Shown: positions 8,720 to 18,298 of the stretch, piece by piece
Layout: every line of letters starts with the position of its first letter
Numbering within the stretch: position 1 is the stretch's first letter
Origin: Pseudomonas sp. PA15(2017)
GTDB taxonomy: Bacteria; Pseudomonadota; Gammaproteobacteria; Pseudomonadales; Pseudomonadaceae
Assembly (NCBI RefSeq): GCF_001945395.1
Contig: NZ_MSXV01000012.1
Coordinates: forward strand, 1 to 54,789
DNA length: 54,789 bases
Direction: 5' to 3'
Made by a program: the position numbers and the translations under genes
The notes under the pieces: generated by a model
What the model was told of the DNA's origin: nothing
Databases searched by the model: none
The model's input: the letters and a program-made list of their open reading frames with translations, nothing else

Positions 8720-9220
8720 CTACCCCGCAGCGGGATTTTCTTCGTCCAGTAGTCGTAACAGCCCCTGCAACGCCGCTTCCACGGTTTGCAGGCGCACCGC
8801 TTCCCGGTCTCCTGAGAACTGGAAGCGCCGGCTGAACAGGGTGTCGCCATCACCCCAGGCGATCCACACGGTGCCGACCGGCTTCTCCCGGCTACCGCCG
8901 CCCGGCCCGGCAACGCCGCTGACCGCCGTGGCATAGCGGGCGCCACTGTGGGCCTGGGCGCCGCGCACCATGGCTTCGACCACCTCGCGGCTGACCGCGC
9001 CTACCGCAGCGAAATGCACTTCGGGCACGCCCAACTGGCGGACTTTCTGGATATTGGAATAGGTCACGAAGCCGGCCTCGAACCAGGCCGAGCTGCCGGC
9101 GATGCGGGTGATGGCTTCGGCTATGCCGCCACCCGTACAGGATTCGGCGGTGGTGACCTGTGCGCCTGCGGCCTTCAAGGCGTCCCCCAGCCGTGCGGCG
9201 AGATTATCGATCGCACTCAT
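8720..9220 (-). CDS. cinA: Nicotinamide-nucleotide amidase (CinA C-terminal type)
   Basis: The 166-residue protein is the stand-alone CinA C-terminal domain, which deamidates NMN to NaMN in pyridine-nucleotide salvage (PncC activity). The motif [14 protein letters not shown] near residues 29-42 and the [12 protein letters not shown] loop are characteristic. The ATG at 9220 is preceded by AAGGAG; an upstream in-frame start seven codons away is weaker. It lies upstream of recA in the same direction, as in other Pseudomonas. It is divergent from ptxS, so its promoter lies in the gap that carries the PtxS operator. Confidence 0.92.
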   Translation of the reverse strand: MSAIDNLAARLGDALKAAGAQVTTAESCTGGGIAEAITRIAGSSAWFEAGFVTYSNIQKVRQLGVPEVHFAAVGAVSREVVEAMVRGAQAHSGARYATAVSGVAGPGGGSREKPVGTVWIAWGDGDTLFSRRFQFSGDREAVRLQTVEAALQGLLRLLDEENPAAG

Positions 9221-9334
9221 CAAAACGCTCCTTACCGGCAATAGATACTGGCCACAGCAGGCGCAAACCTATAGCGACCATTGGTCGGCTCACACCTTAG
9301 ACCGCCTTGCCCGACAGCGACAGTGACGCTTTAC

Positions 9335-9348
9335 TGAAACCGGTTTCA
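9335..9348. promoter_or_regulatory. PtxS operator upstream of ptxS
   Basis: A perfect 14-bp palindrome, TGAAACCGGTTTCA, lies 32 bases before the ptxS start. It is identical to the site at 10452-10465 and to the operator described for PtxS in P. aeruginosa. Its position implies autorepression of ptxS. Confidence 0.92.
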
Positions 9349-9380
9349 AGTGCCTAAACAATTCCAATACCAGGTGCGCC

Positions 9381-10418
9381 ATGGACGATAGTCTTTTACC
9401 ACGCCCTCGCGCCGAGCGGGCCAACATCACCGAAGTGGCGGCCGCCGCCGGCGTATCGAAAGCCAGCGTGTCGCGCTATATCGGCGGTGATCGTCACCTG
9501 TTGTCCGATGCCCTGGCAGCCCGCATCGAACAGGCCGTGACGGCCTTGCAGTTCCAGCCCAACCGGATGGCCAGCGGGCTGAAGCGTGGTCGCAGCCGGT
9601 TGATTGGCATGCTGGTCGCCGACCTGCTCAATCCCTATTCCACCGCGGTGATGCACGGTGCAGAAACGGCGTGTCGCCAGCAGGGCTATTCGCTGCTGAT
9701 CTGCAACACCGATCAGGACCCGCGCCAGGAGCGCCAGCAGCTGGACGCGCTGCAGTCCTACAGTATCGAAGGCCTGATCGTGAACACCTTTGGCCAGCAC
9801 GCCGCCGACCTCAGGCAGCTGGGCCGTCGCCTGCCAATGGTACTGCTTGACCGCGAGCTGCCGGGAGTCGACGCTGACCTGGTCGGCCTGGACAACCACC
9901 AGGCTATCGAAATGGGCGTGGACCATCTGTTGGCTCAGGGTTACCGGGATCTGCTGCTGATCAGCGAGCCGCTCGACGGCACCAGTTCGCGGCAACAGCG
10001 CCTGGACACCTTCAATACCTTGCTCGCCGGCCTCCCCGGCTGCCAAGGCCGCTACTGCACCCGGGCCGACTCTCCCGAAGTGCTCCGGGCAGCACTTGGC
10101 GACTTTCTCGCCAGCCCTGGGCCGGGCCCCAAGGCATTACTCGCTACCAACGGCGTGGCGACCCTCGCCGCCACCCTGGCGCTGCAGGCCCTAGATGAGC
10201 CCCTGTTCGAGCGCATCGGCCTGCTGGCCCTGGATGACCTGGACTGGCTTGCGCTGGTCGGTGGCGGCATCAGTGCGTTGGCCCAGCCGACCCATGCCTT
10301 GGGTGTCGCAGCCTTCGAACGCCTGCAAAAGCGTATCGAAGGCGACCGCAGCGCACCGACCTGGCAGCGCTTCACCGCCGAACTTCGCATCCGCCAGTCG
10401 ACGCGCAGCAGAAACTGA
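9381..10418 (+). CDS. ptxS: LacI-family 2-ketogluconate repressor PtxS
   Basis: PtxS represses 2-ketogluconate catabolic genes and is released by 2-ketogluconate. The 345-residue protein has a LacI helix-turn-helix (about 15-60, including TEVAAAAGVSKASVSRY) and a periplasmic-binding-protein-like ligand domain (about 70-335). Its identity rests on two identical TGAAACCGGTTTCA operators, one before ptxS and one before kguE, and on the kgu genes that follow. The 3' end is 58 bases from kguE, and the kguE operator lies in that gap. The start codon has only a weak ribosome-binding site. Confidence 0.92.
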   Translation: MDDSLLPRPRAERANITEVAAAAGVSKASVSRYIGGDRHLLSDALAARIEQAVTALQFQPNRMASGLKRGRSRLIGMLVADLLNPYSTAVMHGAETACRQQGYSLLICNTDQDPRQERQQLDALQSYSIEGLIVNTFGQHAADLRQLGRRLPMVLLDRELPGVDADLVGLDNHQAIEMGVDHLLAQGYRDLLLISEPLDGTSSRQQRLDTFNTLLAGLPGCQGRYCTRADSPEVLRAALGDFLASPGPGPKALLATNGVATLAATLALQALDEPLFERIGLLALDDLDWLALVGGGISALAQPTHALGVAAFERLQKRIEGDRSAPTWQRFTAELRIRQSTRSRN

Positions 10419-10451
10419 GCCCTCCACTGCGCGCGCTATTTTGCCATTGTA

Positions 10452-10465
10452 TGAAACCGGTTTCA
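10452..10465. promoter_or_regulatory. PtxS operator of the kgu operon
   Basis: This is the second perfect copy of TGAAACCGGTTTCA, 12 bases before the kguE ATG and adjoining its AGGAG ribosome-binding site. PtxS binding here would block kguEKTD expression. Confidence 0.92.
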
Positions 10466-10476
10466 GGAGAATAATA

Positions 10477-11259
10477 ATGCCATCGGAAATCGCCATCACC
10501 ACGTCGGCCTTTGGCGCCGACCTGGTTCGCACTCATGGCCAGGCTGCCTGGCTCGACCTCATCGCTGGTGCAGGCGCCAGCCACGTGGAAATCCGTGCCG
10601 AGCTGTTCACGTCCGCACCTGACTTCACCGCCCTCGGCACCAGGATCGCTGAGGCAGGCCTTGCCTGCGTCTATTCCGTGCCGCTGGAGCTCTGGCCTGA
10701 CGCCGGAGGGGCGCTGTCGCCCCACCTGGCCGCGTCACTTGCCGAGGCAGAGGCGTTGGGCGCCGACTCCCTGAAGGTGTCCCTGGGTCACTACACGCGC
10801 AACGCTGACTTGGCGCCCATTGCCGACCTGCTCGACGCCAGGGGCCCGCAATTGCTGGTAGAAAACGACCAAAGCGCCCACGGTGGCCGGATCGCGCCGC
10901 TGCACACTTTCATCGACGCGGTGCAGGCTGCACAGCTGCCCCTGGGCCTGACCTTCGACATTGGCAACTGGTGCTGGCAGGACGAGGATCCACGCAGCGC
11001 TGCCCGCCTGCTTGGTCATCAGGTGCGTTATCTACACTGCAAAGCCGTAAGGCGCGACGGAGCAAAGCTGCGCGCCGTCGCGCCCCAGGCTGCCGACCTG
11101 CGGGCCTGGCAGGATCTGATGGCGTACTTTCCCGACGACCTGCGATGCGCCATAGAATTTCCCCTGGCCGGCCCCGACCTGGCCGCCGAAGCCCGGCTCC
11201 AGGTGCAAGCCCTGCGCAGCCTGGACGCCCTCCGGCAGGAGGCGCCGCGCCATGGCTGA
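10477..11259 (+). CDS. kguE: KguE, sugar isomerase/epimerase-like protein
   Basis: This 260-residue protein belongs to the xylose-isomerase-like TIM-barrel family of sugar phosphate isomerases/epimerases. It is the first gene of the 2-ketogluconate utilisation operon, and its exact reaction is poorly defined in the literature. The ATG at 10477 follows AGGAGAATAATA; no sensible start exists further upstream because that frame runs inside ptxS. It overlaps kguK by eight bases, suggesting coupled translation. Confidence 0.9.
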   Translation: MPSEIAITTSAFGADLVRTHGQAAWLDLIAGAGASHVEIRAELFTSAPDFTALGTRIAEAGLACVYSVPLELWPDAGGALSPHLAASLAEAEALGADSLKVSLGHYTRNADLAPIADLLDARGPQLLVENDQSAHGGRIAPLHTFIDAVQAAQLPLGLTFDIGNWCWQDEDPRSAARLLGHQVRYLHCKAVRRDGAKLRAVAPQAADLRAWQDLMAYFPDDLRCAIEFPLAGPDLAAEARLQVQALRSLDALRQEAPRHG

Positions 11260-12181
11260 ATTCGACATTCTTGCCTTTGGCGAAACCATGGCCATGTTCG
11301 TAGCCGAAACGCCCGGTGACCTGGCCAGCGTCGAGCAGTTCGGCAAGCGCATCGCCGGTGCCGACAACAATGTGGCCATCGGCCTCAGTCGCCTGGGCTT
11401 CAACGTGGCGTGGCTGTCGCGGGTCGGCGACGATTCTTTCGGCCGCTTCGTGCGCGCCAGCCTGCAAGCCGAGGGCATCGACTGCACACGCCTGAAGGTC
11501 GACCCCCTGCACCCCACCGGCTTCCAGCTCAAGGCCCGGGCGAGTGATGGCACCGACCCGGTCGTCGAATACTTTCGCCGGGGCTCGGCGGCCAGTCATC
11601 TGAACATCGATGAGGACTACGACGTCACGCTGCTCTCCGCACGCCACCTGCATGCCACCGGCATTCCACCGGCCCTGTCGTCAAGCGCCAGAGCGTTCAG
11701 TCGCCACTTGCTCGAAGCCATGCGCGGTGCCGGACGCAGTATCTCCTTCGACCCCAACCTGCGCCCCTCGCTATGGGACAGCGAACGACAGATGCGGCAG
11801 GAACTCAACGAACTCAGCGCCCTGGCCCACTGGGTAATGCCCGGCCTGGCCGAGGGGCAGTTGCTGACCGGCTACCGCACCGCACCGGATATTGCCGCCT
11901 TCTACCTCGAGCGCGGCGTCCAGGTCGTGGCCATCAAGCTGGGCCCCCGGGGCAGCTACTGGCGCACCGTCGACGCTGAAGGCCTTGTGCCGGGCATTGC
12001 CGTGGCCGAGGTGATCGATACGGTGGGTGCCGGCGATGGCTTCGCTACCGGCTTCGTGAGCGCCCTGCTCGAAGGTCTAGACGTCGCTGCTGCGGTAGCC
12101 CGCGGCAACTGGATCGGTGCCCGCGCCGTCCAGGTAGTCGGCGACATGGAGGGCATGCCCCAGCGCTGCGAACTGCCCTAA
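11252..12181 (+). CDS. kguK: 2-ketogluconate kinase KguK
   Basis: KguK phosphorylates 2-ketogluconate to 2-keto-6-phosphogluconate in the cytoplasm. The 309-residue sequence is a PfkB/ribokinase-family sugar kinase. The N-terminal glycine-rich segment around GADNNVAIGLSRLG is present, and near the C-terminus the DTVGAGDGFATGF motif contains the catalytic aspartate and anion hole. The start overlaps the kguE end. The next gene, kguT, begins 36 bases later. Confidence 0.93.
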   Translation: MAEFDILAFGETMAMFVAETPGDLASVEQFGKRIAGADNNVAIGLSRLGFNVAWLSRVGDDSFGRFVRASLQAEGIDCTRLKVDPLHPTGFQLKARASDGTDPVVEYFRRGSAASHLNIDEDYDVTLLSARHLHATGIPPALSSSARAFSRHLLEAMRGAGRSISFDPNLRPSLWDSERQMRQELNELSALAHWVMPGLAEGQLLTGYRTAPDIAAFYLERGVQVVAIKLGPRGSYWRTVDAEGLVPGIAVAEVIDTVGAGDGFATGFVSALLEGLDVAAAVARGNWIGARAVQVVGDMEGMPQRCELP

Positions 12182-12217
12182 TCCGTCCCTGACAAAAACA
12201 ATCAAACAGGTGAACCT

Positions 12218-13501
12218 ATGGACACGTCCCCTCTCGCTCCGCGCCGCTGGTGGTATCTGATGCCAGTGGTCTTCATCACCTACAGCCTGGCTTACCTGGA
12301 CCGGGCCAACTACGGTTTTGCCGCCGCCTCGGGCATGGCCGACGATCTGGGCATCACGTCAGCCATGTCGTCACTGCTCGGCGCGCTGTTCTTTCTCGGC
12401 TATTTCTTTTTCCAGGTACCCGGCGCCATCTACGCCGAGCGGCGTAGCGTCAAGCGCCTGATCTTCTGGAGCCTGATCGCCTGGGGCGGCCTCGCCACCC
12501 TGACCGGCATGGTGCCTAACGTCACTCTGCTGATCGCCATTCGCTTTCTTCTCGGCGTGGTCGAGGCCGCGGTGATGCCAGCAATGCTCATCTATCTGTG
12601 CCACTGGTTCACCCGCCAGGAACGTTCAAGGGCCAATACTCTGCTGATCCTTGGTAATCCGGTGACCATCCTCTGGATGTCGGTGGTATCGGGTTACCTG
12701 ATCCAGGCCCTCGACTGGCGCTGGATGTTCATTATCGAGGGCCTGCCCGCGGTAATTTGGGCCTTTGTCTGGTGGCGCGTGGTCGACGACCGCCCCAAGG
12801 ATGCCAAGTGGCTGGAACCTGCACAGAAAGCCCGCTTGGAGGCGGCGCTCAAGGCCGAGCAGGCGGGCATGAAACCGGTCAAGAACTACGCCCAGGCCTT
12901 TCGCTCGCCCAAGGTCATCCTGTTGTCGATGCAATACTTCTGTTGGAGCATCGGGGTCTACGGCTTCGTCATCTGGCTGCCGTCGATCCTGCGCCAGGCC
13001 GCCCAGTTGGACATCGTTCAGGCCGGCTGGCTGTCGGCGCTGCCCTACCTGGCCGCCGTGTTGGCCATGCTCGGCGTGTCCTGGGCGTCGGATCGCCTAC
13101 AGAACCGCAAGCTATTTGTTTGGCCGCCACTGCTGATCGCCGGCCTGGCATTTCTCGGCTCCTACGCTCTGGGTAGCGAACACTTCTGGTGGTCCTACGC
13201 CCTGCTGGTCATTGCCGGCGGCTGCATGTATGCCCCCTACGGCCCGTTCTTTGCCATCGTGCCGGAAATCCTGCCAGGCAACGTGGCCGGTGGAGCCATG
13301 GCACTGATCAACAGCATGGGCGCCCTGGGCTCCTTTGTCGGCTCCTACCTGGTGGGCTACCTGAACGGCGTGACTGGCAGCCCGGCGGCCTCCTTTTGCT
13401 TCATGGGCGGCTCCCTCCTGGTAGCGGTGGCCCTCACCTTGTTGGTACGCCAGCCCCAGCCGCCCACCACCTCGCCACTCAAGCCCACCATCCGTTCCTG
13501 A
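12218..13501 (+). CDS. kguT: 2-ketogluconate MFS transporter KguT
   Basis: This 427-residue protein has about twelve membrane segments and belongs to the anion:cation symporter branch of the major facilitator superfamily. Its first helix reads YLDRANYGFA, as in hexuronate and gluconate-type carriers. Its place between kguK and kguD identifies it as the inner-membrane importer of 2-ketogluconate, which is formed in the periplasm from gluconate. A ribosome-binding site (AGGTGA) precedes the ATG. kguD starts 12 bases after its stop. Confidence 0.93.
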   Translation: MDTSPLAPRRWWYLMPVVFITYSLAYLDRANYGFAAASGMADDLGITSAMSSLLGALFFLGYFFFQVPGAIYAERRSVKRLIFWSLIAWGGLATLTGMVPNVTLLIAIRFLLGVVEAAVMPAMLIYLCHWFTRQERSRANTLLILGNPVTILWMSVVSGYLIQALDWRWMFIIEGLPAVIWAFVWWRVVDDRPKDAKWLEPAQKARLEAALKAEQAGMKPVKNYAQAFRSPKVILLSMQYFCWSIGVYGFVIWLPSILRQAAQLDIVQAGWLSALPYLAAVLAMLGVSWASDRLQNRKLFVWPPLLIAGLAFLGSYALGSEHFWWSYALLVIAGGCMYAPYGPFFAIVPEILPGNVAGGAMALINSMGALGSFVGSYLVGYLNGVTGSPAASFCFMGGSLLVAVALTLLVRQPQPPTTSPLKPTIRS

Positions 13502-13513
13502 GGAGATCCGCTA

Positions 13514-14497
13514 ATGAAGAAGAAGGTGATCCACTACAAGGCCCTTTCACCCGCTCAGACAGCCCGTCTGAGCGCAGCCTTCGATCTGGAATATGTCGAC
13601 GTCAAGGCTCCAGGCGGTGAGGCGCGGTTACGCGAGCGGCTGCCAGAGGCTCAAGGCCTGCTCGGATCGAGCTTCACCCTCAGCTCCGAACTACTGGATC
13701 TGGCCCCGCGTCTTGAGGCCATCGCCAGCGTCTCGGTCGGCTTCGACAGCTATGACCTGCCCGAGCTGGCGCGGCGTGGCATCCTGCTCTGCAACACCCC
13801 GGACGTACTCACCGAAAGCGTCGCCGACGCCGCCTTCTCGCTCCTGCTTGCCAGCGCGAGGCGCACCGTCGAACTGGCGAACTGGGTTAGAGCCGGGCAA
13901 TGGCGGGCGGGCCTGGGCGAAGCACACTTCGGCTGCGACGTGCATGGCAAGACTCTCGGTCTGGTGGGCATGGGTCGCATCGGCCAGGCCATTGCCCGGC
14001 GCGCCAGCCTGGGCTTCGGCATGCACGTGAACTACACAGCGCGCACCTCCAAGCCACTGGCCAACGAGCGCTACGGGGCACGGTTTCTGCCCTTGCACGA
14101 GTTGCTGCCAGCTTGTGACTTTCTTTGCGTCACCGTCCCGCTGAGTGACGAGACCTACCACCTGCTCGGTGCCTATGAACTCGCCCAGCTGCCCGCTCAT
14201 GCCATTGTGGTCAACGTTTCGCGCGGGCCGGTGCTTGATGAGGCTGCGCTGATCGCGGCCCTGCAGGCGGGGCGGTTGCGCGGCGCCGGGCTGGACGTCT
14301 TCGAGCGCGAACCCCTGGCGAGTGACTCGCCGCTGCTGCGCCTGCCCAACGTGGTGGCCACGCCCCATTCAGGTTCGGCCACCCACGAAACGCGGGAGGC
14401 CATGGCACGCTGCGCGGTGGACAATCTGCTTGACGCGCTTGCCGGAAAGCGCCCGGCCAACCTGGTCAATCCCGAAGTCTGGCAGGCGAGGTGCTGA
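13514..14497 (+). CDS. kguD: 2-keto-6-phosphogluconate reductase KguD
   Basis: KguD reduces 2-keto-6-phosphogluconate to 6-phosphogluconate, which enters the Entner-Doudoroff pathway. The 327-residue protein is a D-isomer-specific 2-hydroxyacid dehydrogenase with NAD(P)-binding GMGRIG and the catalytic Arg (VNVSRGP), Glu (FEREPL) and His (TPHSGS). GAGGAG precedes the ATG. It closes the kgu operon. No strong terminator was found in the 109 bases before mutS, so read-through into mutS is possible. Confidence 0.93.
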   Translation: MKKKVIHYKALSPAQTARLSAAFDLEYVDVKAPGGEARLRERLPEAQGLLGSSFTLSSELLDLAPRLEAIASVSVGFDSYDLPELARRGILLCNTPDVLTESVADAAFSLLLASARRTVELANWVRAGQWRAGLGEAHFGCDVHGKTLGLVGMGRIGQAIARRASLGFGMHVNYTARTSKPLANERYGARFLPLHELLPACDFLCVTVPLSDETYHLLGAYELAQLPAHAIVVNVSRGPVLDEAALIAALQAGRLRGAGLDVFEREPLASDSPLLRLPNVVATPHSGSATHETREAMARCAVDNLLDALAGKRPANLVNPEVWQARC

Positions 14498-14606
14498 GGC
14501 GGTACGAGTCGAGGTGGCAGTGAGAACGATGATCCGGGGCCGACAAATTCGGCGAGTTATTGGACAATAGCGGGCTATCCAACAGGCAACCGGATCGATC
14601 CTCCGT

Positions 14607-17174
14607 ATGAGTGACCTCTCCTCGCACACCCCGATGATGCAGCAGTACTGGAAACTGAAGAACCAGCACCCGGACCAGCTGATGTTCTATCGCATGGGTG
14701 ACTTCTACGAGATTTTCTACGAGGACGCCAAGAAAGCCGCCAAACTGCTGGACATCACCCTGACCGCCCGTGGGCAATCGGCGGGCCAGTCGATCCCGAT
14801 GTGCGGCATTCCGTTTCACTCGGTCGAAGGCTACCTGGCCAAGCTGGTCAAGCTTGGCGAGTCGGTGGTCATCTGCGAGCAGATCGGCGACCCGGCCACC
14901 AGCAAGGGCCCGGTGGAACGCCAGGTGGTGCGCATCATCACCCCCGGCACCATCAGCGACGAAGCGCTGCTCGACGAACACCGCGACAACCTGCTGGCCG
15001 CCGTACTGGGTGACGAGCGCCTGTTCGGCCTCGCCGTGCTGGACATCACCAGCGGCCGTTTCAGCGTGCTGGAGATAAAAGGCTGGGAAAACCTGCTGGC
15101 CGAACTCGAGCGTCTCAACCCTGCCGAGCTGCTGATTCCCGATGACTGGCCCCAGGGCCTGCCGGCCGAGAAGCGCCGTGGCTCGCGTCGCCGCGCGCCC
15201 TGGGATTTCGAACGCGACACGGCCCAGAAGAGCCTGTGCCAACAGTTCGGCACCCAGGACCTGAAGGGCTTCGGCTGCGAAACCCTGACCCTGGCCATCG
15301 GCGCAGCCGGCTGCCTGCTGGCCTATGCCAAGGAAACCCAGCGCACCGCCCTGCCCCACCTGCGCAGCTTGCGCCATGAGCGCATCGACGACACGGTGAT
15401 CCTCGACGGTGCCAGCCGCCGCAACCTGGAACTGGACGTCAATCTCGCCGGCGGCCGCGACAACACCCTGCAATCGGTGGTCGACCGCTGCCAGACCGCC
15501 ATGGGTAGCCGCCTGCTCGGGCGCTGGCTGAACCGTCCGCTACGCGACCGCACGGTGCTCGAAGCCCGCCAGGAGTCGATTGCCTGCCTGCTGGACCGCT
15601 ACCGTTTCGAAACCCTGCAGCCGCAGCTCAAGGAGATCGGCGACCTGGAGCGCATCCTCGCCCGCATCGGCCTGCGTAATGCGCGCCCGCGGGATCTGGC
15701 GCGCCTGCGCGATGCCCTTGGCGCCCTGCCCGAGCTGCAACAGGCCATGGCCCAGCTCGACTGCGCCCACCTGACCTCGCTGGCAGGCACCATCAGCACC
15801 TACCCGGAGCTGGCCGCGCTGCTGTCGACGGCGATCATCGACAACCCGCCGGCGGTGATTCGCGATGGCGGCGTACTGAAGACCGGATACGACGCCGAAC
15901 TCGACGAGTTGCAATCGCTCAGCGAGAACGCCGGCCAGTACCTGATGGATCTGGAAGCACGCGAGAAGGCCCGTACCGGCCTCGCCAACCTCAAGGTCGG
16001 CTATAACCGCGTGCATGGGTACTTCATCGAACTGCCGAGCAAGCAGGCCGAGTCGGCGCCGGCCGACTACATCCGTCGCCAGACCCTGAAAGGCGCCGAG
16101 CGCTTCATCACCCCCGAACTCAAAGAATTCGAAGACAAGGCGCTGTCGGCCAAGAGCCGTGCGCTGGCCCGCGAAAAGCAGCTCTATGAAGCACTGCTGG
16201 AGCGCCTGATCGGCCACCTTGGCCCGCTGCAGGACAGCGCCGCCGCACTGGCCGAACTGGACGTGCTGAGCAACCTGGCCGAACGTGCCCTGAACCTGGA
16301 CCTCAATCGCCCGCGCTTCGTCGACGAGCCGTGCATGCTGATCGAGCAAGGTCGCCACCCGGTGGTCGAGCAGGTGCTGACCACACCGTTCGTCGCCAAC
16401 GACCTGAAGCTCGACGATGCCACACGGATGCTGATCATCACCGGCCCGAACATGGGCGGTAAGTCCACCTACATGCGCCAGACCGCGCTGATCGTCCTGC
16501 TCGCCCATATCGGCAGCTTCGTACCGGCGGCGCGCTGCGAGCTGTCGATGGTCGACCGCATCTTCACCCGCATCGGCTCCAGCGACGACCTGGCCGGCGG
16601 CCGTTCGACCTTCATGGTGGAGATGAGCGAGACCGCCAACATCCTGCATAACGCCAGTGACCGCAGCCTGGTGCTGATGGACGAAGTGGGCCGCGGTACC
16701 AGCACCTTCGACGGTCTGTCGCTGGCTTGGGCAGCGGCCGAGCAACTGGCCAGCCTGCGTGCCTACACGCTGTTCGCCACCCATTATTTCGAGCTTACCG
16801 TGCTGCCGGAAAGCCAGCCGGCGGTGGCCAACGTGCACCTCAACGCCACCGAACACAACGAGCGCATCGTCTTCCTGCACCATGTGCTGCCCGGGCCGGC
16901 CAGCCAGAGCTATGGCCTGGCCGTGGCGCAACTGGCAGGCGTACCGAGTCCGGTGATCCTGCGTGCCCGCGAGCATCTGGCTCGCCTGGAAACCACCAGC
17001 CTGCCCCATGACTTGCCGCCACAAGGTGCAGGGCAAGCGGCCACGCCGATGCAGAGCGACCTGTTCGCCAGCCTGCCGCACCCCGTGCTGGAGGAGCTGC
17101 AACTGGTCAATCCGGATGACCTTAGCCCACGCAAGGCACTCGAACTGTTATATGCATGGAAGGCGCGGGTCTAA
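14607..17174 (+). CDS. mutS: DNA mismatch repair protein MutS
   Basis: MutS recognises base mismatches and small loops and recruits MutL. The 855-residue product has the usual Pseudomonas length. The mismatch-reading Phe-x-Glu motif lies in GDFYEIF near residues 31-37. The ATPase carries Walker [10 protein letters not shown] at about 613-621 and Walker [17 protein letters not shown] about 55 residues later. In other pseudomonads mutS follows recA-cinA closely; here the kgu operon lies between. A terminator follows its stop. Confidence 0.97.
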   Translation: MSDLSSHTPMMQQYWKLKNQHPDQLMFYRMGDFYEIFYEDAKKAAKLLDITLTARGQSAGQSIPMCGIPFHSVEGYLAKLVKLGESVVICEQIGDPATSKGPVERQVVRIITPGTISDEALLDEHRDNLLAAVLGDERLFGLAVLDITSGRFSVLEIKGWENLLAELERLNPAELLIPDDWPQGLPAEKRRGSRRRAPWDFERDTAQKSLCQQFGTQDLKGFGCETLTLAIGAAGCLLAYAKETQRTALPHLRSLRHERIDDTVILDGASRRNLELDVNLAGGRDNTLQSVVDRCQTAMGSRLLGRWLNRPLRDRTVLEARQESIACLLDRYRFETLQPQLKEIGDLERILARIGLRNARPRDLARLRDALGALPELQQAMAQLDCAHLTSLAGTISTYPELAALLSTAIIDNPPAVIRDGGVLKTGYDAELDELQSLSENAGQYLMDLEAREKARTGLANLKVGYNRVHGYFIELPSKQAESAPADYIRRQTLKGAERFITPELKEFEDKALSAKSRALAREKQLYEALLERLIGHLGPLQDSAAALAELDVLSNLAERALNLDLNRPRFVDEPCMLIEQGRHPVVEQVLTTPFVANDLKLDDATRMLIITGPNMGGKSTYMRQTALIVLLAHIGSFVPAARCELSMVDRIFTRIGSSDDLAGGRSTFMVEMSETANILHNASDRSLVLMDEVGRGTSTFDGLSLAWAAAEQLASLRAYTLFATHYFELTVLPESQPAVANVHLNATEHNERIVFLHHVLPGPASQSYGLAVAQLAGVPSPVILRAREHLARLETTSLPHDLPPQGAGQAATPMQSDLFASLPHPVLEELQLVNPDDLSPRKALELLYAWKARV

Positions 17175-17201
17175 CGCCGCAGCCAACTAGCTGATAGAAT
17201 C

Positions 17202-17231
17202 CCGCGCGCTCCGGGAGCGCTGCGGGCTTTA
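17202..17231 (+). terminator. mutS terminator
   Basis: A strong GC-rich stem (CCCGC-GCGCTC paired with GAGCGC-T-GCGGG, one bulged T) closes on a three-base loop and is followed by CTTTA. It lies 28 bases after the mutS stop. Confidence 0.7.
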
Positions 17232-17363
17232 GCAGGCCGTTGAAAACCTAGGCGAGGCAGGCAAGACAAGGCAAAAACGGCCGAAAAAGTGTTGTAAATG
17301 AGCATTTTTTGGCCATTTTTAACGCAGTATTGCCAACGCAGGTGGTTTTCGACGGCTTGTTAG
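17230..17363. repeat. Dispersed intergenic repeat, copy 2, with inverted ends
   Basis: This 134-base element has terminal inverted repeats (about 17230-17248 and 17345-17363, 16 of 19 positions matching) of the AGCAGGCCGTTGAAAAC type. Its inner part shares the CAAGGC, GAAAAAG and ATGAGCATTTT blocks with the copy at 196-326, and the arms around AAAAACGGCC and GGCCATTTTT can pair. It has no coding capacity. It lies between the mutS terminator and the fdxA promoter and has the look of a MITE. Confidence 0.65.
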
Positions 17364-17446
17364 CTTGGCCCGCAAGCCCATTCCAGAGCCTAAGAGCGGC
17401 CGATACAGAAACTGCTCGCTGCCGTAGCCCGAGGAGAAAACTAGAA

Positions 17447-17770
17447 ATGACCTTCGTCGTCACCGACAACTGCATCAAGTGCAAGTACACCGACTGCGTG
17501 GAAGTCTGTCCGGTGGACTGCTTCTACGAGGGCCCGAACTTCCTGGTGATCCACCCGGATGAATGCATCGACTGCGCGCTCTGCGAACCCGAGTGCCCGG
17601 CACAGGCCATCTTCTCCGAAGACGAGATACCTGATGGCATGCAGGAATACATCGAGCTCAACGCCGAGCTGGCGGAAGTCTGGCCGAACATCACCGAGCG
17701 CAAAGACGCTCTGTCCGATGCCGAAGAGTGGGATGGTGTGAAAGACAAGCTGCAGCACCTCGAGCGCTGA
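17447..17770 (+). CDS. fdxA: Seven-iron ferredoxin FdxA
   Basis: FdxA is a small cytoplasmic electron carrier with one [3Fe-4S] and one [4Fe-4S] cluster. The 107-residue sequence places Cys9, Cys17 and Cys50 for the 3Fe cluster and Cys21, Cys40, Cys43 and Cys46 for the 4Fe cluster, matching the Azotobacter ferredoxin I pattern; an extra Cys12 and Cys25 are also present. The ATG follows GAGGAG. It is followed by a strong terminator and then by the convergent rsmZ gene, the order known in Pseudomonas. Confidence 0.96.
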   Translation: MTFVVTDNCIKCKYTDCVEVCPVDCFYEGPNFLVIHPDECIDCALCEPECPAQAIFSEDEIPDGMQEYIELNAELAEVWPNITERKDALSDAEEWDGVKDKLQHLER

Positions 17771-17794
17771 GCGAGGCGGCGTCAGCCGTCGATG

Positions 17795-17828
17795 AAAATG
17801 CCGCTACCCGAATGGGTGCGGCATTTTT
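17795..17828 (+). terminator. fdxA terminator
   Basis: AAAATGCCGC pairs with GCGGCATTTT around an ACCC/GGGT inner stem, with a T-run at the 3' end. It starts 24 bases after the fdxA stop. The A-rich left side could also serve the minus strand. Confidence 0.85.
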
Positions 17829-17915
17829 CATGGGCGCCTGAAAAGTTGGCCTGGTTGCGCCCTGGTGATCCATGGCCGCAAATAAGAGAGGCTGCACGAG
17901 CACTTTTCAGCAGGC

Positions 17916-18049
17916 AAAAAAAGGGGCGGTTTTAACCGCCCACTCTTTTGTCCCTATTCCCTGAAACTCCCAACTCATCATCCTGATGAATCGCATCCCG
18001 CGATGTCCTGACTGTTTTCCTTTACAGCCTGTGTTTGTCCCTGAGCACG
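17916..18049 (-). ncRNA. rsmZ: RsmZ small RNA (RsmA/CsrA antagonist)
   Basis: RsmZ sequesters RsmA/RsmE proteins through repeated GGA motifs and so lifts translational repression under Gac control. Read on the minus strand, this stretch has GGA or GGGA repeatedly in loops or single strands, including hairpins CATCA-GGA-TGATG and ATCGC-GGGAT-GCGAT, and ends in a perfect GGGCGGTT/AACCGCCC terminator (17924-17941) with a seven-T tract. A TAATAT -10 box (18056-18061) places the start near 18049, giving about 134 nt. A perfect GacA box lies about 180 bases upstream. Its position next to fdxA matches other Pseudomonas. The exact 5' end is inferred. Confidence 0.93.
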
Positions 18050-18055
18050 GTTCAG

Positions 18056-18220
18056 ATATTAGCGACTCGAGGATTTATCACAACGCCCCGTCAGCGCCTG
18101 GCGCTGACCGAAGCGTGCGCCACTAAAATAGTTAAACCCTTTATATTCAAGTAGTTGAAAGTATAAATTTGCAAAAAGTCAGTTTCCAAGCGCTAAACCG
18201 TGATCTTTGCTTACAGTGCG
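18056..18220 (-). promoter_or_regulatory. rsmZ promoter and AT-rich spacer
   Basis: The -10 hexamer TAATAT (minus strand, 18061-18056) is followed upstream by about 150 bases of unusually AT-rich DNA, mainly 18120-18180. In other pseudomonads the same interval binds IHF and the MvaT/H-NS-type silencers. No open reading frame of note was seen. Confidence 0.7.
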
Positions 18221-18238
18221 TGTAAGCAATGTCTTACA
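18221..18238. promoter_or_regulatory. GacA box (upstream activating sequence of rsmZ)
   Basis: TGTAAG-N6-CTTACA occurs here as a perfect 18-bp palindrome-type site, the consensus for the response regulator GacA at rsmY/rsmZ promoters. Its distance of roughly 180 bases from the inferred rsmZ start is the expected one. Confidence 0.93.
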
Positions 18239-18298
18239 TGACCAGGAAGAAAAGAAGCGAAACAGGTGGCGTGGTGCATGATCGGCCTTTTCAGGCCG

